Shown here piece by piece: positions 16,985-25,184 of a DNA stretch of 64,000 bases. Where the stretch lies: positions 434,001-498,000 of the forward strand of contig NZ_JYLB01000002.1 in the NCBI RefSeq assembly GCF_001042905.1, read 5' to 3'. The DNA is from Pseudomonas lini (GTDB lineage: Bacteria > Pseudomonadota > Gammaproteobacteria > Pseudomonadales > Pseudomonadaceae). Each line of letters opens with the position of its first letter. The first letter of the stretch is position 1. The translations under genes were made by a program, and so were the position numbers. Below the pieces are notes generated by a model that did not search any database, was not told where the DNA came from, and saw nothing but the letters and a program-made list of their open reading frames with translations.

Positions 16985-18671
16985 GACCGAGCCCCAGATG
17001 AATTTGCCGTTAGGCCGAGATAAAGCTATCGAATGCAACACTGAGCTTTCGAAGCCGATCCAGATCGTTGATCTCTTTGCAGGCCCTGGAGGGCTAGGCG
17101 AAGGGTTCGCATCATCGGGTAACGGAACCCGGTTCGAGATCGTGGTCTCAGCTGAAATGGACCCTGTTGCTCGGGAAACGCTAAAGCTGAGAGCGTTCTA
17201 CAGGCTACTAAAGCTGAAGAAACCTGATCGGCTTTGCGATTACTACGATTTTTGCAACGGCCATAGTCAAACGCCTTTCAGCGATACAAGCAAAGCCCTT
17301 TGGCTTGAGGCCGAAGAAGAGGCTAGGTGCATCACCTTGGGGTCGGAGAAAGGTGACGAAGAACTCGATAAGATTCTCGACGACCGACTCAAGGATCGAC
17401 CTTGGGTGCTTATCGGTGGCCCTCCTTGTCAAGCCTATTCAATCGTAGGTCGATCACGAAATCAGGGAAAAGCCGATTACAGCGCCGAAAATGATCATCG
17501 CCATTTCCTCTACAAAGAATATCTGCGGATCATCAAAGAAAGGAAACCCGCAGTTTTCGTCATGGAAAACGTGAAGGGGATTCTGTCCTCGAAAATTGCC
17601 GGTGAAAGTATATTCGCACAAATACTGCAGGACCTTACTGATCCTAACAAGGCTCTCGGTGATCCCGCGCCCGGTACAAAGTATCGTATCTGTTCCCTCG
17701 TGACGGGCCAGTCCTTCGGCCCAGGTGATGATGTGAATAAGGTGGATCCTCGCGGCTTTATCATCAAAGCCGAGGAACATGGCATCCCCCAAGCTAGGCA
17801 TCGGGTAATCCTCCTAGGTATTGCCTTGGATGATGAAGGAAATATCCCTGAGTACGGGAGCGTTCCCGAGATCACTGGGCGAGTCAGCACGAAGCAGGTT
17901 CTCGGTGAGCTTCCAGAACTGCGTAGTCGACTCACAAAGCAGCGTGATGACGGAGAAGCTTGGTATAGGGAAGTTGCAAACCAGCTCGATGAGCTTAGAT
18001 CTGAAGTAGACGGTAGAGTCGAGCCGAAACTTGATTCTGCGATGAAAATTGCACGTGACGCACTTCTGTCAACCTCTTTGGATGTTGGCGCGCTTCGAGT
18101 AGCTCGCCGCAAGGGAGACGGAAAAACCGGCGATAAAAATCTGGACCGGTGGTATCGCGATGACAACCTAGAACATTGGCTGAATCACGATGCGCGCGGG
18201 CATATGTCTTCTGACCTGCGCAGATATATGTTTGCTAGTGTCTATGCCCGGGCCTACAAGACGTCTCCGAAAGGGCATCAACAGTTTAGCCTTTCAGGTC
18301 TAGCCCCTGCCCACAAAAACTGGGAAAGCGGCAAGTTCAGTGATCGTTTCAGAGTCCAGCTGGAGGAACTTCCGGCAACGACCGTTACTAGTCATATATC
18401 CAAGGATGGGCACTACTTTATACACTATGATCCCAAGCAATGTCGAAGCTTGACGGTAAGGGAGGCCGCTCGTCTTCAGACGTTTCCTGATAATTACTTC
18501 TTTCAGGGGAATCGAACTCAACAGTTTCATCAAGTCGGAAATGCAGTGCCACCATTATTGGCAAACAAGATTGCTTCAGTTGTGTATGCCGTAGTGTGCA
18601 AGAAAACTCGAGAGACAGAGCAAGACTGTCTTCCTGAGGTGTCATCAGTGGCATGGACAGCTAATGCATAG
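16983..18671 (+). CDS. DNA (cytosine-5) methyltransferase
   Basis: About 562 residues, with all main C5-methyltransferase motifs in order: I VDLFAGPGGLGEGF, IV GGPPCQAYSIVGRSRN with the catalytic Cys, VI MENVKGI, VIII QARHRVILLG, IX LTVREAARLQTFPD, and X QVGNAVPPLLANKIA. A long segment between VIII and IX (about 290-470) is the likely target-recognition region. It is larger than Dcm (472), partly because of an insertion between motifs I and IV. The start is uncertain: ATG 16983 overlaps the divergent vsr ATG, ATG 16998 is an alternative, and neither has a clear ribosome site. It methylates host DNA so that the linked system ignores it (inference). Confidence 0.93.
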   Translation: MTEPQMNLPLGRDKAIECNTELSKPIQIVDLFAGPGGLGEGFASSGNGTRFEIVVSAEMDPVARETLKLRAFYRLLKLKKPDRLCDYYDFCNGHSQTPFSDTSKALWLEAEEEARCITLGSEKGDEELDKILDDRLKDRPWVLIGGPPCQAYSIVGRSRNQGKADYSAENDHRHFLYKEYLRIIKERKPAVFVMENVKGILSSKIAGESIFAQILQDLTDPNKALGDPAPGTKYRICSLVTGQSFGPGDDVNKVDPRGFIIKAEEHGIPQARHRVILLGIALDDEGNIPEYGSVPEITGRVSTKQVLGELPELRSRLTKQRDDGEAWYREVANQLDELRSEVDGRVEPKLDSAMKIARDALLSTSLDVGALRVARRKGDGKTGDKNLDRWYRDDNLEHWLNHDARGHMSSDLRRYMFASVYARAYKTSPKGHQQFSLSGLAPAHKNWESGKFSDRFRVQLEELPATTVTSHISKDGHYFIHYDPKQCRSLTVREAARLQTFPDNYFFQGNRTQQFHQVGNAVPPLLANKIASVVYAVVCKKTRETEQDCLPEVSSVAWTANA

Positions 18672-19058
18672 ACTGGAGCGAAAAATATTTTCGCTTGGTC
18701 AGTTCGAAATAGATAATCGTTAAAATGATCAATCTCTCAATTGCTGTCGACATAGCGGGAATACCATCCGTCGACCAGTGTTCAAGTTGGCGGATGCTCG
18801 GAATGCGCCACGACATCCCGACTTGCGCAACTAGGGCGGTTGCCATCGCTGTGGCAGCAACTCAATGTGGCGGCAGGTGAGGCCCGGGCATCTTTTGAAT
18901 ATGCTTATGGATCATGCCCGTTAAGCTTATCCGACGGGATCAAACTCATGATCGCCGTCACCCGTGGACCGCTACGCATTGAGCAGGCAGAGAGCCAGTT
19001 CTAGCGACCTAACGCACAAAGCTGGATCTGGTTCTCGGCCCAACTATTGCAGATGTAC
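18672..19058. other. Gene-poor gap in the island with an open remnant frame
   Basis: No complete gene is visible between the methyltransferase and the receiver gene. On the plus strand a frame is open without a start codon from 18756 to a TAG at 19002-19004 (82 codons). It looks mildly protein-like near its end (LPSLWQQLNVAAGEARASFE, then IAVTRGPLRIEQAESQF). It could be the C-terminal scar of a deleted gene at an island junction, but one open frame of this length can occur by chance. Confidence 0.3.
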
Positions 19059-20117
19059 CTACAAAGAATGCTGGAGGCAATGGCTTGGCTCTATATCGGG
19101 TGCTCCAGGTCTTCCAATGTAGGCAGAAAAGCGATGTATTAAGTTTGGTAGAAACTTTGGTGATATCGCGGCTATTATATTATTAGGATCTAGTTCGGAA
19201 TATTTGATTGTGATTAGCTCGTCAAAGTTAACGATTTTTGGGGCTTCTCCTTTATTTAGTGGGGGCAAAAAATGTGTAAATAGATTGTTTGCTTGGTTAA
19301 TTAAGGCTCTAAGAGATTTGTCGTCACCTTTTTCAGCTGCATCCAGATATTGCCTGTACTTAGGATGGTCATTGCATTTTGCCAAAAGAACAATTTCATT
19401 TTTTGAGTATCTTACAATATTACAAGCCGGTGTCAGAATCACCCAAGTCTCGTCTCCTATGCTTATTAGATCCCCCGTCATAATGTTGTTGCGGATGACT
19501 GGATGAATATAGCTTTCTTGAGGGTGGGACTTTGTAGTGCTGTTGACTGTCAAGATGCGGTCTGCGATATTTTCTAGAATCATCCTTAGGGATGACTCTG
19601 CCGGGATAGTACTGCCTAGTTCAGAAATTCTATCCGCTACTCCACTATGAAATAGAGTTGCTAGTTCTTTGTTGAGTAATTCGAACGACTGTTGCATCAA
19701 TGAGATTAATGGTAACTTGGTTTTGATCCAATGAAATATTTTGGTTTCGGCATCCACTTCTTTCGTGAATTTTGCCATGGAACTTCTATCTAGCGTGTCA
19801 TCTTCTACGTCAGAAGGCTTGCCAGTGAGAATGGCTATGGGGCAAGGCGATATTTCCTTAAGTTCTTTAATGAATAAATTACCTGTGGTTACTGCATCGC
19901 TTCCAGGTATACCGGTCGCTATTTTTAGATCTGTAACAATTATGTCGAATTTCTGAGTGGCTATTGCTGCTTTAGCTTCTTCAATGCCGGGGACACAATG
20001 AACGACAAAGGCTATTTTGTTTTCCGGTACTGCTCCATATATTTCTGCTTCTTTTAGGAAGCCATCCCAAAGATTTGTTTCATCCTCTATATAAAGCAGG
20101 TGTATGTTATTACTCAT
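19059..20117 (-). CDS. Receiver-domain protein with unknown C-terminal output domain
   Basis: 352 residues. The N-terminal 125 or so form a CheY-like receiver: acidic pair in LLYIEDET, phospho-acceptor Asp in DIIVTDLKI (about 62), Thr in IAILTGKP, Lys in MAKFTKE. There is no DNA-binding domain. The remaining ~220 residues are a helical linker and a novel-looking domain (GDLISIGDETWVILTPACNI, then FSAYIGRPGAPDIEPSHC). The ATG (20117) overlaps the kinase stop by eight bases (ATGAGTAA), so the two are coupled. An effector whose activity is gated by phosphorylation is the natural reading (inference). The gene is AT-rich relative to the chromosome, consistent with acquisition. Confidence 0.8.
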   Translation of the reverse strand: MSNNIHLLYIEDETNLWDGFLKEAEIYGAVPENKIAFVVHCVPGIEEAKAAIATQKFDIIVTDLKIATGIPGSDAVTTGNLFIKELKEISPCPIAILTGKPSDVEDDTLDRSSMAKFTKEVDAETKIFHWIKTKLPLISLMQQSFELLNKELATLFHSGVADRISELGSTIPAESSLRMILENIADRILTVNSTTKSHPQESYIHPVIRNNIMTGDLISIGDETWVILTPACNIVRYSKNEIVLLAKCNDHPKYRQYLDAAEKGDDKSLRALINQANNLFTHFLPPLNKGEAPKIVNFDELITIKYSELDPNNIIAAISPKFLPNLIHRFSAYIGRPGAPDIEPSHCLQHSL

Positions 20118-22302
20118 GAGTCTTGGCTTCCTTTATTTTTATTTCGAAAGTGCATCCGTGGGTAGAGTTTATTAAATTTAACGAGCCGCCGGTGCGGGCA
20201 AGCGACTCTTTAGAGATCGCGAGTCCTAGACCTTGTCCATCAGAAACTTTTGTAGTGAAGCCTGCCTCGAATACGGACTCTTTAAAGTCTTCTTTAATTC
20301 CAGGTCCATTGTCTTCTATGCGTATTAAAATGTAGCCTGATTCTTTGTATGTGGTTATATTTATTCTTGGTCGGCTGTTGGATTGCTTTATAAGCCAGAA
20401 GATTGAGTTGTCTATTAGATTTATCAATGCTGTTTGTATTTCATCGCCGTAACCGATGTAGTTTAGCTCTTTTTCGCCCTCGAGCATTATTGTTATTCCG
20501 TTGTCAGTCGCTTTGTTATGCATTACTTCGATGGAAGAAATTGTATGGGTGTAAGCATCTTGTACCGTTGGTGGGCCAGATCTTTTAGTTGCTAGCGGGT
20601 CCAGTTGTGTCAGGAGTTTCTCCATCCTTGCTGATTGCTTTATGTTTTCCTCGGTTCTGAATAGATACTTTGCTTTTATTTCTGGCTCTGGATCTTGGGA
20701 AGTTATTTTTTTCCAGTCGTATTTAAGGTGCTTAAGTAAGCTGCTCATAGATTTAAGAGGGTTTCTCAGTTCGTGGAGAACCTCAGCGATAATCTTACCG
20801 AGAGTTGCGCGAGCCTCTAAAATTCGCTCATGCTCGATCTGCTCAATTATTCTTTTTCTAAGTTCTTCTTGAGCGTGATCAATTACCAGGCGAGCATTGT
20901 CACGTTTTTGCAGAGGGATTTCGGAAAGAATTTTTTCTTTCCATGTGAATTCTGCTGCTTCGATGAAGTGCTCGTGCCTTGGTTGTCTTTTTCCCTTGCC
21001 GGTGCCTTCCCTGACTTTTCGGCGCATTGGTTCAATTGTTGAGCCTAGCAACTTCGTGATTAACTCTTGCAGCCGCTTGTAGCTACCATTTGCTTCTAAC
21101 CCTTCGCGACTGCTTCGCTCTATAAGGTTGCTATTTCTCTCATCGGATATAGTAATAAAACCCGCAATTTGATTTGAGCCAATCCGCATTGAAGGATTGT
21201 CAATGCGTCTTCTGCTCAATTCTAACCAGTCTTGGTCTTTATCACCGTAAGGACGAATTCTGAAGTCGTCTCTATATATTCCTACGCCTGTCATGTCATC
21301 AAGAATTTGACGTGCTGCTCGTTTTCCATAACCTTGAAGCCCCGCTCTTGATATTAGTGCTTCTATGGATTCTGTCTCTCGATCAAATACCAGAAGTCTA
21401 ATTTTTAACTCGCCGCAGGGTAGCTGTCCAGATTGCAGTTCAATTGGAAAGCTTTCATGAATGCTTTCAGAGTAGGGTTCTCCGAGAGAATGAAACCTCA
21501 TATCACCAGAGAAAGTACCATCTTCATCAAACGTCCCAATTACTTCGTAATCTGCACTGTCGAGAATAGGTGCTGGTTCAACTTTCAATACCTCAGTTTC
21601 AGTGTCGTGATCAAACGTTATTGGTTTCGATGTCTTTAATGCTCTGCGTAAATCTAGGTAGATTGAAAACCCGTTTTCTGAGTTGGGTTGGATGTTTTCT
21701 TCAGTGTCTTCTTTTTTTATAGGGGAGATTAAGCGTCTTAGCTCAATATTTAGATCTGCTATTTCCTTTGAGATCCAGTTGTCTCGAAGCTCTTTTATTT
21801 TTACGGTAGTTCCAGTGGGGTAATCTCTCGGTCTTAAGCTTCTTCGGATTTGAATTCGAACATCATCTAAATAATTCTGTGCGTCAAACTCTTTCCAGTC
21901 AATTTTTACTGTGGTTATTTCCGTGTTTCTCCCATCTGCGGTAGCGGCGGAAGTGGTCAAAGTCATCAGCTCTCCAAGGCGAGCTGCGGCGAATCTACCA
22001 ATTCCTTTTGACCCTAGTAGTCTTCTCCCAGTGGCGGAGTGGCTTCTTTTAACTTTATGATCGGTTGCTGGCTCTAACCAAGAATTGACAATAGTGTCAA
22101 ACGTCATCCCATGGCCATCATCGGAGATTTCTATCCAAGACGTCTGTTGCTGTCTCGCAATGATTTTTATTGTGCAATGAGTGGCATCAGCGTCATGCGC
22201 GTTTTTTACTAACTCAACTACGGCAGCGATAGGGCCGCTTACCAATTTGTCGCCAATGGTTCTGATTAGCCTAGCTCGTGGTTTGAACTTAAATGGTTCC
22301 AC
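20110..22302 (-). CDS. Double-GHKL protein: Hsp90-like ATPase fused to histidine kinase
   Basis: About 730 residues. An N-terminal GHKL ATPase of Hsp90/MORC type carries ELVKNAHDADAT (N-box), ISDDGHGMTFD and GSKGIGRFAAARLGEL. A middle region (about 200-480) has no recognised fold. Then comes a complete histidine kinase: H-box VLHELRNPLKSMSSLLKH (phospho-acceptor His), N-box ALINLIDNSIFWL, G1 IEDNGPGI, and G2 GQGLGLAIS. No transmembrane segment or signal peptide is present, so it senses something inside the cell. The start is probably the GTG at 22302 with AAAAAGG upstream; the frame reaches a TTG at 22323 without a ribosome site. It is the first gene of a two-gene unit with the receiver protein. 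Confidence 0.85.
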   Translation of the reverse strand: MEPFKFKPRARLIRTIGDKLVSGPIAAVVELVKNAHDADATHCTIKIIARQQQTSWIEISDDGHGMTFDTIVNSWLEPATDHKVKRSHSATGRRLLGSKGIGRFAAARLGELMTLTTSAATADGRNTEITTVKIDWKEFDAQNYLDDVRIQIRRSLRPRDYPTGTTVKIKELRDNWISKEIADLNIELRRLISPIKKEDTEENIQPNSENGFSIYLDLRRALKTSKPITFDHDTETEVLKVEPAPILDSADYEVIGTFDEDGTFSGDMRFHSLGEPYSESIHESFPIELQSGQLPCGELKIRLLVFDRETESIEALISRAGLQGYGKRAARQILDDMTGVGIYRDDFRIRPYGDKDQDWLELSRRRIDNPSMRIGSNQIAGFITISDERNSNLIERSSREGLEANGSYKRLQELITKLLGSTIEPMRRKVREGTGKGKRQPRHEHFIEAAEFTWKEKILSEIPLQKRDNARLVIDHAQEELRKRIIEQIEHERILEARATLGKIIAEVLHELRNPLKSMSSLLKHLKYDWKKITSQDPEPEIKAKYLFRTEENIKQSARMEKLLTQLDPLATKRSGPPTVQDAYTHTISSIEVMHNKATDNGITIMLEGEKELNYIGYGDEIQTALINLIDNSIFWLIKQSNSRPRINITTYKESGYILIRIEDNGPGIKEDFKESVFEAGFTTKVSDGQGLGLAISKESLARTGGSLNLINSTHGCTFEIKIKEAKTHE

Positions 22303-22456
22303 TTTCAGCTGCCTTTTTCGCAAATGTTAGATTCTTATAACAATTGGATCAGTGTTTTTTGTTTATATCATGCCATTTTGATGTCATCAATAAATTACTC
22401 AATACGGATTTAGCTTTTTGCTAGAAATTAACATTCGATATGATCAAGCAAAAAAA

Positions 22457-22479
22457 AAGGCTACCAAAATGGCAGCCTT
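22457..22479 (-). terminator. Rho-independent terminator of nrdB
   Basis: On the minus strand AAGGCT...AGCCTT closes around a short loop and is followed by nine T residues (A run at 22450-22458 on the plus strand). It lies about 25 bases after the nrdB stop. Confidence 0.85.
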
Positions 22480-22503
22480 CTTGAAGTGTGTGCGGCGAGA
22501 GCT

Positions 22504-23754
22504 TTAATCCCAGCTCAAAGCCCCACCAGTCTGATACTCAATAACCCGAGTCTCAAAGAAATTCTTCTCTTTCTTCAAGTCCATGATCTCGCTCATCCAA
22601 GGGAACGGGTTAGTCGTCCCTGGGTACTCTTCCTTCAAACCAATCTGGCTCAAACGACGGTTAGCGATGAACTTCAGGTAGTCCTCCATCATCGCCGCAT
22701 TCATCCCCAACACCCCACGAGGCATGGTGTCACGAGCGTATTCAATCTCCAGCTGAGTCCCCTGCAGAATCATCTGGCTCGCTTCTTCCTTCATCTCAGC
22801 ATCCCACAAGTGCGGGTTTTCGATTTTGATCTGGTTGATCACGTCGATGCCGAAGTTCAGGTGCATGGATTCGTCGCGCAGGATGTATTGGAACTGCTCG
22901 GCGACGCCGGTCATTTTGTTGCGGCGGCCCATGGAGAGGATTTGGGTGAAGCCGCAGTAGAAGAAGATGCCTTCCAGAACGCAGTAGTAGGCGATCAGGT
23001 TGCGCAGCAGTTCTTTGTCGGTTTCGACGGTGCCGGTTTCGAACTTTGGATCGGAGATCGAACGGGTGTATTTCAGGCCCCAGGTGGCTTTTTTCGCGAC
23101 CGATGGGATCTCGTGGTACATGTTGAAGATCTCGCCTTCATCCATGGCCAACGATTCGATGCAGTACTGGTAGGCGTGGGTGTGGATCGCCTCTTCGAAG
23201 GCCTGGCGCAGGATGTACTGGCGGCATTCCGGGTTGGTGATCAGGCGGTACACGGCCAGGACCAGGTTGTTGGCAACCAGGGAGTCGGCGGTGGAGAAGA
23301 AGCCGAGGTTGCGCATCACGATGCGGCGCTCGTCGTCGGTCAGGCCTTCCGGGTCTTTCCAGAGGGCGATGTCGGCGGTCATGTTGACTTCTTGCGGCAT
23401 CCAGTGGTTTGCGCAACCGTCCAGATACTTCTGCCAGGCCCAGTCGTACTTGAACGGTACGAGTTGGTTGAGGTCGGCGCGGCAGTTGATCATGCGCTTT
23501 TCGTCGACAGCAACGCGGGCGGAGGCGCCTTCGAGTTCGGCGAGGCCTTCGGCGACGTCGAGGGTGTCCAGGGCAGCTTTGGCACGGGCGATTGCGGCAG
23601 AGTCGCTCGCGGTAACAGCGCGAGCTTCTTGAGCGGCGACACCACCAGCGGTGTCGAGTCGGTCCATGTTGGCTTCGGTCGCGTGGCCGGCGTTGGCGCC
23701 TTTTACCACGGTCTCGCCGCTGTCTTCTTTGTCGAATTCGTCCCAGCTCAGCAT
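22504..23754 (-). CDS. nrdB: Class Ia ribonucleotide reductase, beta (R2) subunit
   Basis: 416 residues. The diiron ligands lie in the typical helices: [16 protein letters not shown] supplies Glu and His, and [14 protein letters not shown] supplies the second E...H pair. The C-terminal tail [10 protein letters not shown] is the docking peptide for the R1 subunit. The first ~70 residues are a low-complexity Ala/Glu-rich extension seen in Pseudomonas NrdB. It makes the tyrosyl radical for reducing ribonucleotides to deoxyribonucleotides under air. An AGGAG lies 11 bases before the ATG. nrdA is not adjacent in this window. Confidence 0.96.
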   Translation of the reverse strand: MLSWDEFDKEDSGETVVKGANAGHATEANMDRLDTAGGVAAQEARAVTASDSAAIARAKAALDTLDVAEGLAELEGASARVAVDEKRMINCRADLNQLVPFKYDWAWQKYLDGCANHWMPQEVNMTADIALWKDPEGLTDDERRIVMRNLGFFSTADSLVANNLVLAVYRLITNPECRQYILRQAFEEAIHTHAYQYCIESLAMDEGEIFNMYHEIPSVAKKATWGLKYTRSISDPKFETGTVETDKELLRNLIAYYCVLEGIFFYCGFTQILSMGRRNKMTGVAEQFQYILRDESMHLNFGIDVINQIKIENPHLWDAEMKEEASQMILQGTQLEIEYARDTMPRGVLGMNAAMMEDYLKFIANRRLSQIGLKEEYPGTTNPFPWMSEIMDLKKEKNFFETRVIEYQTGGALSWD

Positions 23755-24371
23755 GACGTGTCGTCTCCTGCGTGAGGGCCAGATTGCCCGTGTGAAAACT
23801 GATAGGTTGGTTTTTCACACAGCCTTTTCTGGCCGCGTTGGATCTAAAGGAAATCGTTTGTTGCAGCGGTACAACGCAGGCAATAAACAGAATTTTGTAC
23901 GGGTGTTCCGAAGCCGCTGATGGGCGCAGAAAACGTGAACCGCTCTGCGTGGGCTTCAGACTGGCTTTTCACCCCTGTAAGGGAATATTGCAGGCCCGTT
24001 TAAGTGCGCATTATAAGGAAATTTTCGGCCCCGTGGTGCGGCGAAATGGCACTCGGAGCGGTCGGCGAGGGGCGTTTTCAGGTTGGAGCGAGGGTTTACA
24101 GGGCTTTGGCGGAGTAAGTTTTTTTTTCGGTTGTTTTGGCTGGTTTTTGACGGTGGGAGCAAGGTGTTCGCGTGGTTATGGTCTGGTGTTGTGTTGCAAG
24201 CCAGGTGGGGCGGGGCTTTCAGGGGATGGGAGGGTTTTTTGTGGGCGGGATTGTGTGCAGTTTTTGGCTGAAAATGTTTTTGAAAAAGGTTGTTCAAAAA
24301 ACAATCAAAAACGGCGTTTTTTACTACATGTAGTGGTTTTGGTCGATTTTTGACCACTCCAGACACAACTA
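23755..24371. other. Long nrdB upstream region with leader hairpin, -10 and NrdR-like site
   Basis: No gene is supported here. Reading toward nrdB there is an NrdR-like palindrome (24323-24334), an inverted repeat TTTTTGAA/TTCAAAAA (24277-24284 with 24293-24300), a TATAAT on the minus strand at 24010-24015 that could be a -10 box, and a perfect 9-bp hairpin (23790-23798 with 23812-23820) about 36 bases before the nrdB ATG. The nrdB transcript therefore probably has a structured leader. Confidence 0.5.
24321..24336 (-). promoter_or_regulatory. Candidate NrdR box
   Basis: On the minus strand CCACTACATGTAGTAA matches 12 of 16 positions of the NrdR consensus ACACTATATATAGTGT as I remember it, and its inner 12 bases are a perfect palindrome. 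NrdR represses ribonucleotide reductase genes. The expected second box about 31 bp away was not found, and the distance to nrdB (about 570 bp) is large. Confidence 0.4.
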
Positions 24372-24391
24372 AGCCCGACCGAAGTCGGGCT
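24372..24391 (-). terminator. Hairpin after the secreted repeat-peptide gene
   Basis: AGCCCGAC (24372-24379) and GTCGGGCT (24384-24391) form an 8-bp stem with a CGAA tetraloop, about 20 bases after the stop of the gene at 24411. The T-run is weak. Confidence 0.65.
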
Positions 24392-24410
24392 GTGATGTCG
24401 CGTTCGATTT

Positions 24411-24683
24411 TCAGCTGAAACGAGCTGCACCTACGTGGTCCGAACCGTCAGCGGCGACCTTGGCAGCGCCAGTGTGATCGAAGCCGTCAGCAGCAACCTT
24501 GGCAGCGCCAGTGCGATCAAAACCATCCGAAGCGAAAGAAGCCGAACCAGTGTGGTCGTAACCGTCAGAAGCGACAGCCGCTTCAGTGAAAGTAGATGAG
24601 CCAGTGCGGTCGTAGCCATCGGCGGCGAAGGTGTTAGCGGCCAGGACGGAAAGGGTCAGGGCGAGGATCAGTTTGGTTTTCAT
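24411..24683 (-). CDS. Small secreted protein with tandem DGxDxTGA repeats
   Basis: About 90 residues from the ATG at 24683, with GGAG eight bases upstream; the longer frame from 24734 lacks support. A Sec signal peptide (MKTKLILALTLSVLAANTFA) precedes five degenerate repeats of 13-17 residues built on A-x-DGxDHTGAA: DGYDRTGS, DGYDHTGS, DGFDRTGA, DGFDHTGA, DGSDHVGA. The mature part is therefore almost entirely repeat, rich in Asp, Gly and Ala. Asp/His spacing suggests metal binding or an unstructured surface peptide (inference). No family assignment can be made with confidence. Confidence 0.75.
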   Translation of the reverse strand: MKTKLILALTLSVLAANTFAADGYDRTGSSTFTEAAVASDGYDHTGSASFASDGFDRTGAAKVAADGFDHTGAAKVAADGSDHVGAARFS

Positions 24684-24847
24684 GGTAGTGGCTCCAGGTT
24701 TTTTGGCGTTTTGTGCCTTGGGTGTGGAATTCATCCTACGCCAACTATTTTGATTAAAAAGCGCAAATAAACGCTTAAAGCAATCTTGTTTATCGATCTA
24801 TTGGGTTGGCGGTTTATCTGTCTTTAATAGGTGAGCTTTGGGGGAAA

Positions 24848-24880
24848 GATCAAAAGATCGCAGCCTGCGGCAGCTCCTAC
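24848..24880. repeat. Repeat element, GATCAAAAGATCGCAG family
   Basis: GATCAAAAGATCGCAGCCTG followed by CGGCAGCTCCTAC. The same palindromic unit occurs at 25471, 27672 (as an inverted pair) and 32461 (as an inverted pair). It is an intergenic REP family distinct from the GTGGGAGCGGG one. Confidence 0.8.
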
Positions 24881-24920
24881 ATGGACCGTGAACCGTGGAG
24901 TGCTGGGCTTGAGGGGCGGA

Positions 24921-25184
24921 TCAGCCGTTAGAGCAGCCGTTACCCATGACGCTGTAGCGCAGAATGTGCCGCTGACCTTTGGAGTCGTCGTATTCCATTT
25001 TGGCCGGAACCACTTCGCAGACGTTCGGGATTTCGCTCATCGATATAACTTTGGCGATGTCCAGGTGGGTGGAGTAGGTGTATTCCTCAATGGCGGGTTG
25101 TTGCTGTGCTACATCAGTCGGGACCTCGTCCGCCATGGCGGTTGCGCACAGACTGCTGAGGGCCAGAACCCATAAAGCTTTCAT
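24921..25184 (-). CDS. Small secreted DUF2790-family protein
   Basis: 87 residues from the ATG at 25184, where a signal peptide (MKALWVLALSSLCATAMA) begins; the frame upstream to 25421 is non-coding in character. The mature part carries YTYSTHLDIAKVISMSEIPN, then CEVVPAKMEYDDSKG and a C-terminal Cys, giving a probable disulfide. This is the DUF2790 pattern common in Pseudomonas, with several paralogues per genome, some of them responsive to copper or stress. The function of this copy is unknown. Confidence 0.85.
   Translation of the reverse strand: MKALWVLALSSLCATAMADEVPTDVAQQQPAIEEYTYSTHLDIAKVISMSEIPNVCEVVPAKMEYDDSKGQRHILRYSVMGNGCSNG

Noticed and set aside
19059..22302. Assignment to the known Detocs defence system
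   Set aside because: Only two genes are present, the kinase has an extra Hsp90-like ATPase, and the receiver's C-terminal domain is not a recognised Detocs effector.
22486..23775. A 429-codon plus-strand frame
   Set aside because: It is the antisense shadow of nrdB; the translation is low-complexity and the opposite strand encodes a fully conserved enzyme.
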